From positions 1,984,001-2,048,000 of the forward strand of contig NZ_CP029145.1 of assembly GCF_003149515.1 (NCBI RefSeq): DNA of 64,000 nt, given 5' to 3'. The DNA comes from Hymenobacter nivis (lineage in GTDB: Bacteria > Bacteroidota > Bacteroidia > Cytophagales > Hymenobacteraceae). Within the stretch, counting starts at the first letter, position 1; each line of letters begins with the position of its first letter. The notes under the pieces are model-generated. The model did no database searches. It saw only the letters and a list, made by a program, of their open reading frames with translations, and was not told where the DNA came from. A program made the translations under genes and the position numbers. Shown here in pieces: positions 8,381-15,719 of the stretch.

Positions 8381-9040
8381 CTACTTGGGCATTTTTGCTA
8401 CGTCGCCCAAGGTCAGCATCTTGTAGGCAACGCCCAGCACGGCGGCGTTTTCTTCCACCGTGTCTTTAAACCCGGCCTGCCGGCGGCGTTGGTTCACCTG
8501 CGCCGGGCCCTGGATTGGCCAAACGAAGGGCGGCTGCCCGTTGTAGCTCCTCACCTGCGTGCCGTACAGCTGCTCTTTGCCATCATTCATCAGCTGGCGG
8601 TCCAGCATCGTGGCGTACCGGAAGAAGGGCAGTTCCCCCTGGTCGGCGGCCGCTTTCATCATCGGCAAGTTCTGGGGAATTGTGGCTGGGGTGTGCTGGA
8701 TAACGCTCCACACAGCCTCGTTGGTGGGCGCGCCTACCAGCGACTTACCAGGGTAACCGTACTGCTTCACAATGGCTTGTACGCGCCCCAGGTCAGTTGC
8801 GTCCACCCGGTGCATCTGGTCCATGATGGTGGCGTTAAGCGTGGCTTTCGTCACTCCCAGCGCGGCCGCCAACGAATCCGGGTTGCGGTTGATGCGCGGG
8901 TCAAACAGCATGGCGCGGTAGCGCTGGTCCACCTCGTAAATGCTGTCGAGCTCGTGCTTGAGCCGGAGGTTGAGCTTTGCCTGCGCTGCCGCTGGCAAGG
9001 CCCACGTACTGAGCAGGGCCGCGTAAGTGAAAGGTTTCAT
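8381..9040 (-). CDS. DUF6624-like secreted protein
   Basis: The product has 219 residues with a probable signal peptide (MKPFTYAALLSTWALPAAA). The motifs YGYPGKSLVG, AVWSVIQHTPA, FRYATMLDRQLM and QLYGTQVR match the DUF6624 family, which is common in Bacteroidota and of unknown function. It is probably periplasmic. It is convergent with the phosphoesterase gene (77 bp between the ends) and lies downstream of the Lys/Ala-rich protein gene, separated from it by a strong terminator. Confidence 0.75.
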   Translation of the reverse strand: MKPFTYAALLSTWALPAAAQAKLNLRLKHELDSIYEVDQRYRAMLFDPRINRNPDSLAAALGVTKATLNATIMDQMHRVDATDLGRVQAIVKQYGYPGKSLVGAPTNEAVWSVIQHTPATIPQNLPMMKAAADQGELPFFRYATMLDRQLMNDGKEQLYGTQVRSYNGQPPFVWPIQGPAQVNQRRRQAGFKDTVEENAAVLGVAYKMLTLGDVAKMPK

Positions 9041-9150
9041 GCCCCCAAATTAGGGCCACGCGCTCGAAAATAGGCCAGGCGTTACTGCCCAGCTCCTTCG
9101 CTCGCTTTCGGGGATGGGGCTCCCGGCATCAAGGGGCCCGAATAAAACGC

Positions 9151-9184
9151 AAAAAGCGCCTTCCCCGCTGGGGAAGGCGCTTTT
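9151..9184 (-). terminator. Strong hairpin terminator
   Basis: A perfect 15-base stem (AAAAGCGCCTTCCCC / complement) with a 3-base loop and A/T runs on both sides. It lies 30 bases after the stop of the gene at 9214-9696 and would end that transcript. Confidence 0.85.
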
Positions 9185-9213
9185 AAACTATAGCAACTGC
9201 TAGGCAAAAAGCC

Positions 9214-9696
9214 TTACAGAGCGATTTCGGGCTTGGGGTGCTCGCCGCTCTGGCCGTCGGCGTTCACGGGCTTGGTTACGGCTTCGGCGGCGTCAAAATC
9301 GGCGGCGTTCTCAGCGGTTTTGTCGGCGGCCGGAGCTTCGGCGCCCACGGCGTGCTTCACGGTGTCGGCCACTTCTTTGGCTTTTTCCACCACCTCTGAG
9401 TGGCTTACTGCGTCTACGGCACCGCTCACAGCCTGCTTGGCTTTTTCAAACAACGATGAATCTTCTTTAACAGCGGGAGCCTCGGCTTTGGCGGCCGGAG
9501 CGGCGGCTTTAGCGGCGGGTGCCTCGGCCTTAGCGGCCGGGGCCGCGCCTTCCGGCGTGGTGAAGCGGCTCTTCAGCTCGTCCAGGTCCACGTTTTTCAG
9601 CACCGGGGTGCGGAGCAGGTTTTTGATGATGTGCTGCTTGTTGTTGGCGCGGGCAATGTTTTTGCGGTGCTTGCGCTTGAGGCGGGTAACGGACAT
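9214..9696 (-). CDS. Conserved basic/alanine-rich protein
   Basis: The product has 160 residues in three parts. First comes a very basic start (RLKRKHRKNIARANNKQHI, then PVLKNVDLDELKSRF). Next is a linker of four Ala-Pro-Ala-Lys-type repeats at residues 51-76, and last an acidic/amphipathic helix region (FEKAKQAVSGAVDAV and KAKEVADTVKHAV). The start recalls small RNA-binding proteins, but it is not S20 or any ribosomal protein I know. The helix repeats resemble stress-type apolipoprotein-like helices. It has its own candidate promoter and a strong terminator, so it is a monocistronic gene. Function is unknown. Confidence 0.8.
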   Translation of the reverse strand: MSVTRLKRKHRKNIARANNKQHIIKNLLRTPVLKNVDLDELKSRFTTPEGAAPAAKAEAPAAKAAAPAAKAEAPAVKEDSSLFEKAKQAVSGAVDAVSHSEVVEKAKEVADTVKHAVGAEAPAADKTAENAADFDAAEAVTKPVNADGQSGEHPKPEIAL

Positions 9697-9738
9697 GGTG
9701 CCGGGCGGTTAAGGTCTTATTGCTTAGGAAATGGAGGG

Positions 9739-9746
9739 CAAAAGTA
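9739..9746 (-). promoter_or_regulatory. Candidate -7 element (TACTTTTG)
   Basis: On the minus strand TACTTTTG matches TAnnTTTG exactly and lies 42 bases before the ATG at 9696, with AT-rich sequence upstream. It is the likely promoter of the basic/Ala-rich protein gene. Confidence 0.5.
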
Positions 9747-9818
9747 CGGTTTTAATTCGGAAAGTAAAAACGGGGGAGCATTTTATGGGTTTAGGGCCCA
9801 CCCCGGGGCCCCACGGGC

Positions 9819-9826
9819 TACTTTTG
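9819..9826 (+). promoter_or_regulatory. Candidate -7 element (TACTTTTG)
   Basis: An exact TAnnTTTG word lies 50 bases before the ATG of the threonine aldolase gene at 9877. There is no clear -33 TTG. Confidence 0.45.
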
Positions 9827-9876
9827 CTGTGGGCCACCACTGGCCCATTGCCCGGTTTTTCTTCGCTGCCCCCGCT

Positions 9877-10923
9877 ATGCCCTCTCCCGCCCTGCCCCTC
9901 GTTGATTTGCGCTCCGACACCGTGACGCGCCCCACCCCGGCCATGCTCGAAGCCATGTTCGGAGCCCCCGTGGGCGACGACGTGTACGAGGAAGACCCCA
10001 CCGTGGCCCGCCTCGAAGCCGCCACCGCCGCCCGCTTCGGCATGGAAGCCGGCCTGTTTTGCCCTTCCGGCACCATGACCAACCAGATTGCCATCAAGGC
10101 CCACACCGAGCCGCTGAGCGAAGTCATTTGCGAACAAACGGCCCACGTGTATCTGTGGGAAGTGGGCGGCATCGCCTTCCACTCGGGGGCCAGCGTGGCG
10201 CTGCTGCCCGGCGAGCGGGGCCGCCTCACGGCCGCGCAGGTGGAGGCCGCCATCCGGCCCACGAACGTTCATTACCCCATCACGCGCCTCGTCTGCCTCG
10301 AAAACACCCACAACCGCGGCGGCGGCAGCTGCTACGCCTGGCCCGAGCTGGTGGCCATTGCCGAGGTGGCGCGCCGCCACCAGCTGCCACTGCACCTCGA
10401 CGGGGCCCGGGTGTTCAACGCCACCGTGGCCACCGGCCAGCGTACCGAGGACTATGGCCAGCTGTTCGATTCCATTTCGGTATGCCTGAGCAAGGGCCTG
10501 GGGGCCCCGGTGGGCTCGGTGCTGCTGGGCTCGGCGGCGTTCATTCAGAAGTGTAAGCGGCTGCGCAAGGCCTTCGGGGGCGGGTGGCGGCAGGCCGGCT
10601 ACCTGGCCGCGGCGGGCCTCTACGCGCTGGAAAACAACGTGGACCGCCTCGCCGACGACCACGCCCGCGCCGCCCGCCTCGCCGGGGCCCTGGCCCAGCA
10701 GCCCTACGTAGCCGAGGTGCTGGCCCCGGAAACCAACCTCGTCATTTTCCGCCTGCACGCCGCCCTGCCCACCGCCACCTTCCTGGCCCACCTGGCGGCC
10801 CACGGCATCAAGGCCAGCGAGTTTGGGCCCCAGTGGGTGCGCTTCGTGACGCACCTCGACGTGGACGACGCCGGCCTGGCCCGCGTGGAAGCGGCACTGG
10901 CAATGAGTGAGTCGGTGAATTAG
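9877..10923 (+). CDS. ltaE: Low-specificity L-threonine aldolase
   Basis: This PLP enzyme splits L-threonine or allo-threonine into glycine and acetaldehyde in the cytoplasm. The 348 residues cover the full family: DLRSDTVTRPTPAM at the start, FCPSGTMTNQIA, CLENTHNRGGG, LHLDGARVFNA, and the PLP lysine in SVCLSKGLGAPVGS near residue 210. FGGGWRQAGYLAAAG follows. The ATG at 9877 gives the standard N-terminus. The last six codons (MSESVN) lie inside the left arm of an inverted repeat, so the native C-terminus may have been replaced or shortened when that repeat arose. Confidence 0.95.
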   Translation: MPSPALPLVDLRSDTVTRPTPAMLEAMFGAPVGDDVYEEDPTVARLEAATAARFGMEAGLFCPSGTMTNQIAIKAHTEPLSEVICEQTAHVYLWEVGGIAFHSGASVALLPGERGRLTAAQVEAAIRPTNVHYPITRLVCLENTHNRGGGSCYAWPELVAIAEVARRHQLPLHLDGARVFNATVATGQRTEDYGQLFDSISVCLSKGLGAPVGSVLLGSAAFIQKCKRLRKAFGGGWRQAGYLAAAGLYALENNVDRLADDHARAARLAGALAQQPYVAEVLAPETNLVIFRLHAALPTATFLAHLAAHGIKASEFGPQWVRFVTHLDVDDAGLARVEAALAMSESVN

Positions 10924-11066
10924 TGCGTCGGTGAAGGAATGAGTTGGTGAGTACAGGCACGGAAGCCTTGACATTTTACTTGCCCCCGCACGTACCAGTT
11001 CACCAGCTCTCTCCTTCACCGACGCACAACTCACTCCTTCACCAACGCACTAATTCACCGACTCAT
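10903..11066. repeat. Inverted repeat of short GTGAA/GTCGGTGAA words
   Basis: The left arm (10903-10951) is built of degenerate 8-base words such as GTCGGTGAATTAGTGC and ends in GGTGAG. The right arm (about 11008-11066) carries the complement, ending CCGACTCAT. The loop is about 55 bases. The tract contains the ltaE stop codon and ends 9 bases before the antiporter ATG, so it sits between two codirectional genes. Confidence 0.75.
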
Positions 11067-11074
11067 CTATTTGA

Positions 11075-12346
11075 ATGGAACTCTATAATGCCCTAGCGCT
11101 GCTACTAACCACGGCGGCGGCCTTTGCCTACCTCAACCAACGCTTTTTGCGGATGCCACCGGCCATTGGGCTGATGGTGTTGGGGCTGGGGGCCTCGCTG
11201 GCGCTGGTGGGGCTGGCGCAACTGGACTACGCGCCGGTGCTGCGCCTGGCGCGGGTGGTGGAGCGGCTCGATTTCAGCAATTTGGTGGTGCAGGTGATGC
11301 TGGGGTTCCTGCTCTTTGCCGGGTCGCTGCACGTGGACACGCGCCGGCTGGGCGCGCTGCGCGGGCCGGTGGGCCTAATGGCCACGCTGGGCACGCTCTT
11401 GAGCACGGGCGTGGTGAGCGGGGCCATGTACGTGCTGCTGCCGTGGTTTGGGCTGCCCACGCCGTTTATCTACTGCCTGGTGTTCGGGGCCCTCATTTCG
11501 CCCACCGACCCAGTGGCAGTGCTCAGCATCCTCACCAAGGCCAACATTGATAAGACCCTGGAAACGAAGATTGTGGGCGAGTCGCTGTTCAACGATGGTG
11601 TGGGCCTGGTGCTGTTCGTGGTAACGCTGGAGGTGGCCACCGTGGGACCCCAGGACTTCTCGGTGGGGCGCGCCCTGGCCCTGTTTGCGCAGGAAGCCTT
11701 GGGCGGGCTGGTGCTGGGCACGGCCCTGGGCCTGGGCGGGGCCTGGCTGCTGCGCAGCATCAACCACTACCAAACGGAGGTACTGATTACCCTCGGGCTG
11801 GTGGCCGGCGGTACGGCGCTAGCCTCGGCCTTGCACACCTCGGGGCCCCTGGCCATGGTAATGGCCGGCCTGCTGGTGGGCCACCTCAGCCGCACCCGCG
11901 ACGTGCTCTCGGACGAGTCGCAGGACTACGTAGACAAGTTTTGGGAGCTGCTCGACGAGGTGCTGAACGCGCTGCTGTTTGTGCTGATGGGCCTGGAGGC
12001 GCTGGTGCTAAAAATCAGCACGCACACGCTGCTGGCCGGGCTGGCGGCCGTGGCGGTGGTGCTGGCGGCGCGGGCCGTGGCGGTGGCCGTGCCGCTGCGC
12101 ATTTTGCGCATCGGCGCGGCCTTTCCCAAAAACGACGGCAGCTTCCCGGTGCTGGTCTGGGGCGGACTGCGCGGGGGCCTCTCGGTGGCGCTGGCCCTGA
12201 GCCTACCCACCGCCCTGCCGCGCGAGCTGCTGGTGGGCCTTACCTACGTGGTGGTGGTGTTCAGCATCGTGGGCCAGGGCCTCACCATTGAGCCGCTGGT
12301 GCGGCGGCTGGGGCTGAGCAAGGACCCGGCCCCGACCGACCACTAG
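11075..12346 (+). CDS. Na+/H+ antiporter, CPA1 (NhaP) type
   Basis: This inner-membrane protein has 423 residues and about 12 hydrophobic segments spread over its whole length. The core motifs of CPA1 exchangers are present: SPTDPVAVLSIL near residue 147, the FNDGVGLVLF motif with the conserved Asp near 173, and the C-terminal WGGLRGGLSVALAL segment. It should exchange Na+ (or K+) for protons in pH and salt balance. There is no long cytoplasmic regulatory tail. The ATG at 11075 lies just after the inverted repeat. It is followed 45 bases later by the phosphatase gene. Confidence 0.9.
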   Translation: MELYNALALLLTTAAAFAYLNQRFLRMPPAIGLMVLGLGASLALVGLAQLDYAPVLRLARVVERLDFSNLVVQVMLGFLLFAGSLHVDTRRLGALRGPVGLMATLGTLLSTGVVSGAMYVLLPWFGLPTPFIYCLVFGALISPTDPVAVLSILTKANIDKTLETKIVGESLFNDGVGLVLFVVTLEVATVGPQDFSVGRALALFAQEALGGLVLGTALGLGGAWLLRSINHYQTEVLITLGLVAGGTALASALHTSGPLAMVMAGLLVGHLSRTRDVLSDESQDYVDKFWELLDEVLNALLFVLMGLEALVLKISTHTLLAGLAAVAVVLAARAVAVAVPLRILRIGAAFPKNDGSFPVLVWGGLRGGLSVALALSLPTALPRELLVGLTYVVVVFSIVGQGLTIEPLVRRLGLSKDPAPTDH

Positions 12347-12391
12347 GCGCGGGGGCCGGCCGTTTTTTCTTGTTTGCCGTTAAAAGTCTGC

Positions 12392-13048
12392 ATGAATTTA
12401 TTTGTTATCGGCGATGTGCACGGATGCTTCCACACGTTCAGCGCCTTGCTGCGGCACTGGCGGCCGGCCACCGAGCGCCTCGTACAAGTGGGCGACCTCG
12501 TGGACCGCGGCACCGACAGCCCCGGCGTGGTGGAGCTGGCCCGCCAGCTCCAGCAGCACGACCCGGAAAACGCTGTTTTCATCATGGGCAACCACGACTG
12601 GGGCATGGCCCAGCACCTGGGCCCCGGCGGGCCGCTATCCGAATGGCTGAGCTGGGGCGGGCGCGAAACGCTGCACCAGTACCAGTTCCGGCACCCGGCC
12701 TGGCTGGGGCCCCACACGGCCTGGCTAGCCGAGCGGCCCTACTTCTGGGAGAGCGACCACTTGCTGATTTCGCACGCCGGCCGGGCCGATACCACGTTCC
12801 CATTCGACCCCACCAACTCCGACGGCTCGCTCTGGCGCCGGGGCCCCCTGCTAAACCTGGGCAAGCTGCAAGTAGTAGGCCACACCCCCACCGACGACGG
12901 CCGCCCCCGCTTCGACGCCGCCGCCCTGGCGCTGTACATCGACACGGGGGCTTACCGCGGCCAAACCCTCACCGGCGTGCGCCTGAGCGAAACGGGCGAG
13001 GTGCTGGAAATTATCTCCCTGCCCACCGACCCGCGCGATTTGTACTGA
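12392..13048 (+). CDS. PPP-family serine/threonine phosphatase
   Basis: The 218-residue metallophosphoesterase has the PPP motifs GDVHGC at residues 7-12, GDLVDRG near 37 and GNHDWG near 69, a C-terminal SHAGR and VGHTPTDDGRPRF. This pattern matches the short bacterial PrpA/PrpB-like or diadenosine-tetraphosphatase (ApaH)-like enzymes. Protein phosphatase is more likely because of its size and the GNHDWG motif. The ATG at 12392 begins the first beta strand; the upstream in-frame start at 12374 adds only six residues. It is codirectional with the antiporter gene. Confidence 0.85.
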   Translation: MNLFVIGDVHGCFHTFSALLRHWRPATERLVQVGDLVDRGTDSPGVVELARQLQQHDPENAVFIMGNHDWGMAQHLGPGGPLSEWLSWGGRETLHQYQFRHPAWLGPHTAWLAERPYFWESDHLLISHAGRADTTFPFDPTNSDGSLWRRGPLLNLGKLQVVGHTPTDDGRPRFDAAALALYIDTGAYRGQTLTGVRLSETGEVLEIISLPTDPRDLY

Positions 13049-13097
13049 GCCCGGAAGCAATTTTGCGGGGGTTAGGGTTTGCCAGGGGCCCCAAGCT

Positions 13098-13134
13098 GTC
13101 ATACTCATCTGATGTCCGCGCAGCTGAGCATGAC
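13098..13134. repeat. Short copy of the GTCATGCTCATCT palindrome
   Basis: The sequence GTCATACTCATCTG, then CCGCGC, then GAGCATGAC forms a 37-base imperfect palindrome. Closely related copies are at 21550 and, as a half copy, at 42673. It lies in the leader region of the AlkA-like gene. Confidence 0.7.
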
Positions 13135-13172
13135 GTCTTCCTATCTAGCCAGCCAATTACAGGTTCTTAACC

Positions 13173-13823
13173 ATGCCCCAGACCGCCGCCCTCCAGCACC
13201 TCAGCGCCACCGATGCGGTGCTGGCCGCCCTCATTGCCCGGGGCCCCGCCATTGCGCCCCGCGCCCACGAAGACCTGTATCTGGCCCTGCTGCGCGCCAT
13301 TGTCAGCCAGCAGATTTCGACCAAGGCGGCGGCGGCCATCTGGGGGCGGTTCACGTCGTTATTTAAGCCCGAGGGCTACCCCGAGCCGCGCATCTTGCTG
13401 GAAATGAGCGAGGACGACCTGCGCCAGGTGGGCCTCTCGCGTCAGAAAGCCGGCTACCTCCAGGCCATTGCCGCGTATAACGAGCGCGGCCTGCTCGACT
13501 ACGAGCACCTCACCAGCCTCTCGGAGGAAGCCTTCACCCAGCACCTGACTGCTATCCGGGGCGTAGGCCGCTGGACGGCCCAGATGCTGCAAATGTTTGC
13601 CCTCGACCAGCCCGACGTGTTTGCCGAGGGCGACCTAGGCATCCAAAATGCCATGCGCCGCCACTACGGCCTCGAAACTACCGGCCGGGCCCTGCAAAAA
13701 GAAATGCTGGCCCTGGCCGAAGCCTGGCGCCCCCACCGCACCCTGGCCTGCAAGTACCTCTGGCAGAGCCTCGACCAAAAAACCGAACTGGAGCCGCTGA
13801 CGGTTGTAAATCAATTAAAGTAA
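13173..13823 (+). CDS. DNA-3-methyladenine glycosylase, AlkA-like
   Basis: The 216-residue base-excision glycosylase has the helix-hairpin-helix motif TAIRGVGRWTAQM near residues 127-139 and the catalytic Asp in PDVFAEGDLGIQNA near 153. The N-terminal IVSQQISTKAAAAIWGRF helix is typical of AlkA and MPG2 proteins. It should remove alkylated purines such as 3-methyladenine from DNA. It lacks the N-terminal TBP-like domain of E. coli AlkA, as most short bacterial forms do. It ends at the start of a long inverted repeat, convergent with the 2H phosphoesterase gene. Confidence 0.92.
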   Translation: MPQTAALQHLSATDAVLAALIARGPAIAPRAHEDLYLALLRAIVSQQISTKAAAAIWGRFTSLFKPEGYPEPRILLEMSEDDLRQVGLSRQKAGYLQAIAAYNERGLLDYEHLTSLSEEAFTQHLTAIRGVGRWTAQMLQMFALDQPDVFAEGDLGIQNAMRRHYGLETTGRALQKEMLALAEAWRPHRTLACKYLWQSLDQKTELEPLTVVNQLK

Positions 13824-13965
13824 AAGCTGTTATAGGAAATCGTCGGCACGTTATGCTGAGCGCAGTCGAAGCATCTCTCCCCCTGACTAAACCATGGTTT
13901 ACTGCTGCGGGAGAGGTGCTTCGACTGCGCTCAGCATGACCGTTTGATTAACTCAAACAGCTTTT
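13822..13965. repeat. Long inverted repeat, TATGCTGAGCGCAGTCGAAGC family
   Basis: The inner arms CGTTATGCTGAGCGCAGTC (13849) and its complement (ending 13941) include the GCATCTCTCCC / GGGAGAGGTGC pairing. The outer arms AAAAGCTGTT and AACAGCTTTT extend it to 144 bases. It lies between two convergent genes and could also serve as a bidirectional terminator. Related copies are at 17776, 44467 and 59550. Confidence 0.85.
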
Positions 13966-13971
13966 TAGCAG

Positions 13972-14526
13972 TTAGTCCTTACCCGTCAGCTCGATTTGCT
14001 CGATGCACTTGTAGAGGCTGCCCTTCTTCTGCATGATGCCGATGTTGTTGATGTTCAGGCGCATGTTGTAGGTGCTCTCGTTCAGGAAGTGTAGCACGGG
14101 GCCCAGGGTTTCGGGCGTGGTGTCGTGCAGGGCCAGCGAGAGGTGGGGCAGCCAGCGCGAGGGTGCGTTATAGCGGTCGGCGCCCTTGCAGAGCGGCTGC
14201 GTCACGTCCAGTACGCGCTGGTGCAGCGAGTTGAGGTCGAACGAGCGCAGCACGGGGATGTAAATCACCGGTTTGGGCCCCGGGAAGATGCCGATGCCGG
14301 TGGTATAGGCCGAGAATGACGGCGTAGTGGCCGCCACTTCGGCCAGCGACTCGCGCAGCGTTTCGGTGCTGCGCACGGCCGCCAGCATGAAGGTGAAGTG
14401 CGGTGCCGGCGTGGCCTGCACGGCCTTCAGACCAAACTTGGCTTCAAGCTCGGCAATGATTTTGTTGACCCGCTGGGCATTGCGCGGGTGCAGCATAGAC
14501 GTGATGGCGAGCATTGCAACGGGCAA
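13972..14526 (-). CDS. 2H phosphoesterase (2'-5' RNA ligase-like)
   Basis: The product has 184 residues with two HxTx-type motifs, PHFTFML near residue 42 and PHLSLAL near 126. These two motifs define the 2H phosphoesterase fold of LigT/ThpR-like proteins. Such enzymes act on 2',3'-cyclic phosphates in RNA or nucleotides; the substrate here is unknown. The second motif has Ser in place of Thr, which is common in the superfamily. Either M1 or M5 could be the start. The upstream neighbour, a beta-propeller lipoprotein gene on the same strand, ends 33 bases before. Confidence 0.78.
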   Translation of the reverse strand: MPVAMLAITSMLHPRNAQRVNKIIAELEAKFGLKAVQATPAPHFTFMLAAVRSTETLRESLAEVAATTPSFSAYTTGIGIFPGPKPVIYIPVLRSFDLNSLHQRVLDVTQPLCKGADRYNAPSRWLPHLSLALHDTTPETLGPVLHFLNESTYNMRLNINNIGIMQKKGSLYKCIEQIELTGKD

Positions 14527-14558
14527 AAAAGCGAACGAAAACCCGGGGGCCCGGGCCC

Positions 14559-15584
14559 CTACTGGAACCGCAGCCGGGCGATGGTGAACTGGCTCACCGG
14601 CGGCTGTTGGTTAGCCTGTAAGGCGTTGAGGTTGGAATAGAGCACGTAGCCGTCGGTGCCGGCGCGGGCGGCCAGGGTGGTGGGGTATTGCGGCAGCGTG
14701 GCGAAGGTACCGCCGAGCGCGGCGGCGCCCCAGCCGTTGGTGGTGGTCAGGCGCTGCACCTTGGCCTGGGCGTTGGTGCTCACTTGCAGCGTGTTGTTAT
14801 CTTGCAGGCGCAGGCCGTCGGCGCCGGTCAGGTTCAAGCCGGTGGTGGCTACGCGGGTGAAAGTGCTGGGGTCGCTGAGCGGCACCTTGAACAGGGCCCC
14901 CGCGTCGGACTTGGCCACCAGCAGGTAGCCGTCGGGGTGGTACACGATACCATTGAGGCCAAACGTGCCGGCCGGGGCCGTGAATTGCGCGCTGTTCAGC
15001 AACACCGTGGCGTTGCCCTGGAGGTCCACTTTGTAGATGACGGGCGCGAAGCTGTCGGTCACGTAGGCGTTGCCCTGGGCGTCCACGGCAATGTCGTTGG
15101 CGAAGTGGTTGAGGCCGGGCAACAGGGCCCCCAGGTCCACGGCGCGCACCAACTGGCCGTTGTCGCGGTTGAAAATGACCAGGCGCGCCAGCTTGCGTAG
15201 CGTGGCCGTACTGGTGCGGGCGGCGTTGTAGCCGGGGTCCGACACGGCCACCAGTACGCGGTTGCGGCCGGCGTCCAGGTTCAGGCCGACGCTCGACACC
15301 AGGGCGGCGTCGGTGGCAAACTCGGTGTAGGTACCGTTGTCGGCCACGGCGCCCACGGTGCCCGCGGTTTGCGAGCTCACTAGGAAGCGGCTGCCGGCGG
15401 CGTCGTACTGCACGCCTTCGGGGTAGAGGGCCGGCTTGGTGAATACCACCGTTTCGGGCGCCTCGGGCTGGGCAATCGGAATATCGTTTTTGGAGCAGGC
15501 GGCCAGGGCCAGCAGGCCGGCCAGCGGGGCCAGGCGACGGGCGGGGGCCCTAAATGAAGCGAAGAGAAGCGAGCGAACGGGCAT
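14559..15584 (-). CDS. SMP-30/gluconolactonase-like beta-propeller lipoprotein
   Basis: The product has 341 residues. The signal ends LLALAACSKND, a lipobox, so the protein is exported and lipid-anchored. The mature part shows repeated propeller blades such as PEGVQYDAAGSRFLVSS, NDIAVDAQGNAYVTDS and NGIVYHPDGYLLVAKS, which match the SMP-30/gluconolaconase/LRE-like group. A sugar-lactone or unknown ligand role is possible; catalytic residues cannot be confirmed by eye. The ATG at 15584 is the natural start; the open frame continues upstream without meaning. It is divergent from the ABC-F gene. Confidence 0.82.
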   Translation of the reverse strand: MPVRSLLFASFRAPARRLAPLAGLLALAACSKNDIPIAQPEAPETVVFTKPALYPEGVQYDAAGSRFLVSSQTAGTVGAVADNGTYTEFATDAALVSSVGLNLDAGRNRVLVAVSDPGYNAARTSTATLRKLARLVIFNRDNGQLVRAVDLGALLPGLNHFANDIAVDAQGNAYVTDSFAPVIYKVDLQGNATVLLNSAQFTAPAGTFGLNGIVYHPDGYLLVAKSDAGALFKVPLSDPSTFTRVATTGLNLTGADGLRLQDNNTLQVSTNAQAKVQRLTTTNGWGAAALGGTFATLPQYPTTLAARAGTDGYVLYSNLNALQANQQPPVSQFTIARLRFQ

Positions 15585-15690
15585 GAATCGGGAATGAATG
15601 CAACGGTGGTTGCGTTGCCATACGCCCTGGCGCGGGGCGCGGTTGTACCGCCGGGGCCCCGGGGCGGTAGCGGCCAGGCTTTGCGCGCCG

Positions 15691-15698
15691 TACCTTTG
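15691..15698 (+). promoter_or_regulatory. Candidate -7 element (TACCTTTG)
   Basis: An exact TAnnTTTG word lies 21 bases before the ATG of the ABC-F gene at 15720. It gives a leader of about 15 bases. Confidence 0.5.
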
Positions 15699-15719
15699 CC
15701 CTTCAATACGCCGCACCCG

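Noticed and set aside
9480..9560. Repeated units that could suggest a CRISPR array
   Set aside because: The repeats are in-frame codons for the Ala/Pro linker of a protein, with no spacers.
9214..9696. 30S ribosomal protein S20 call
   Set aside because: The basic start is suggestive, but the S20 sequence pattern is absent and the length and AP repeats do not fit.
9724..11034. 436-residue minus-strand frame across ltaE
   Set aside because: Antisense to a well-supported enzyme and without any family motif.
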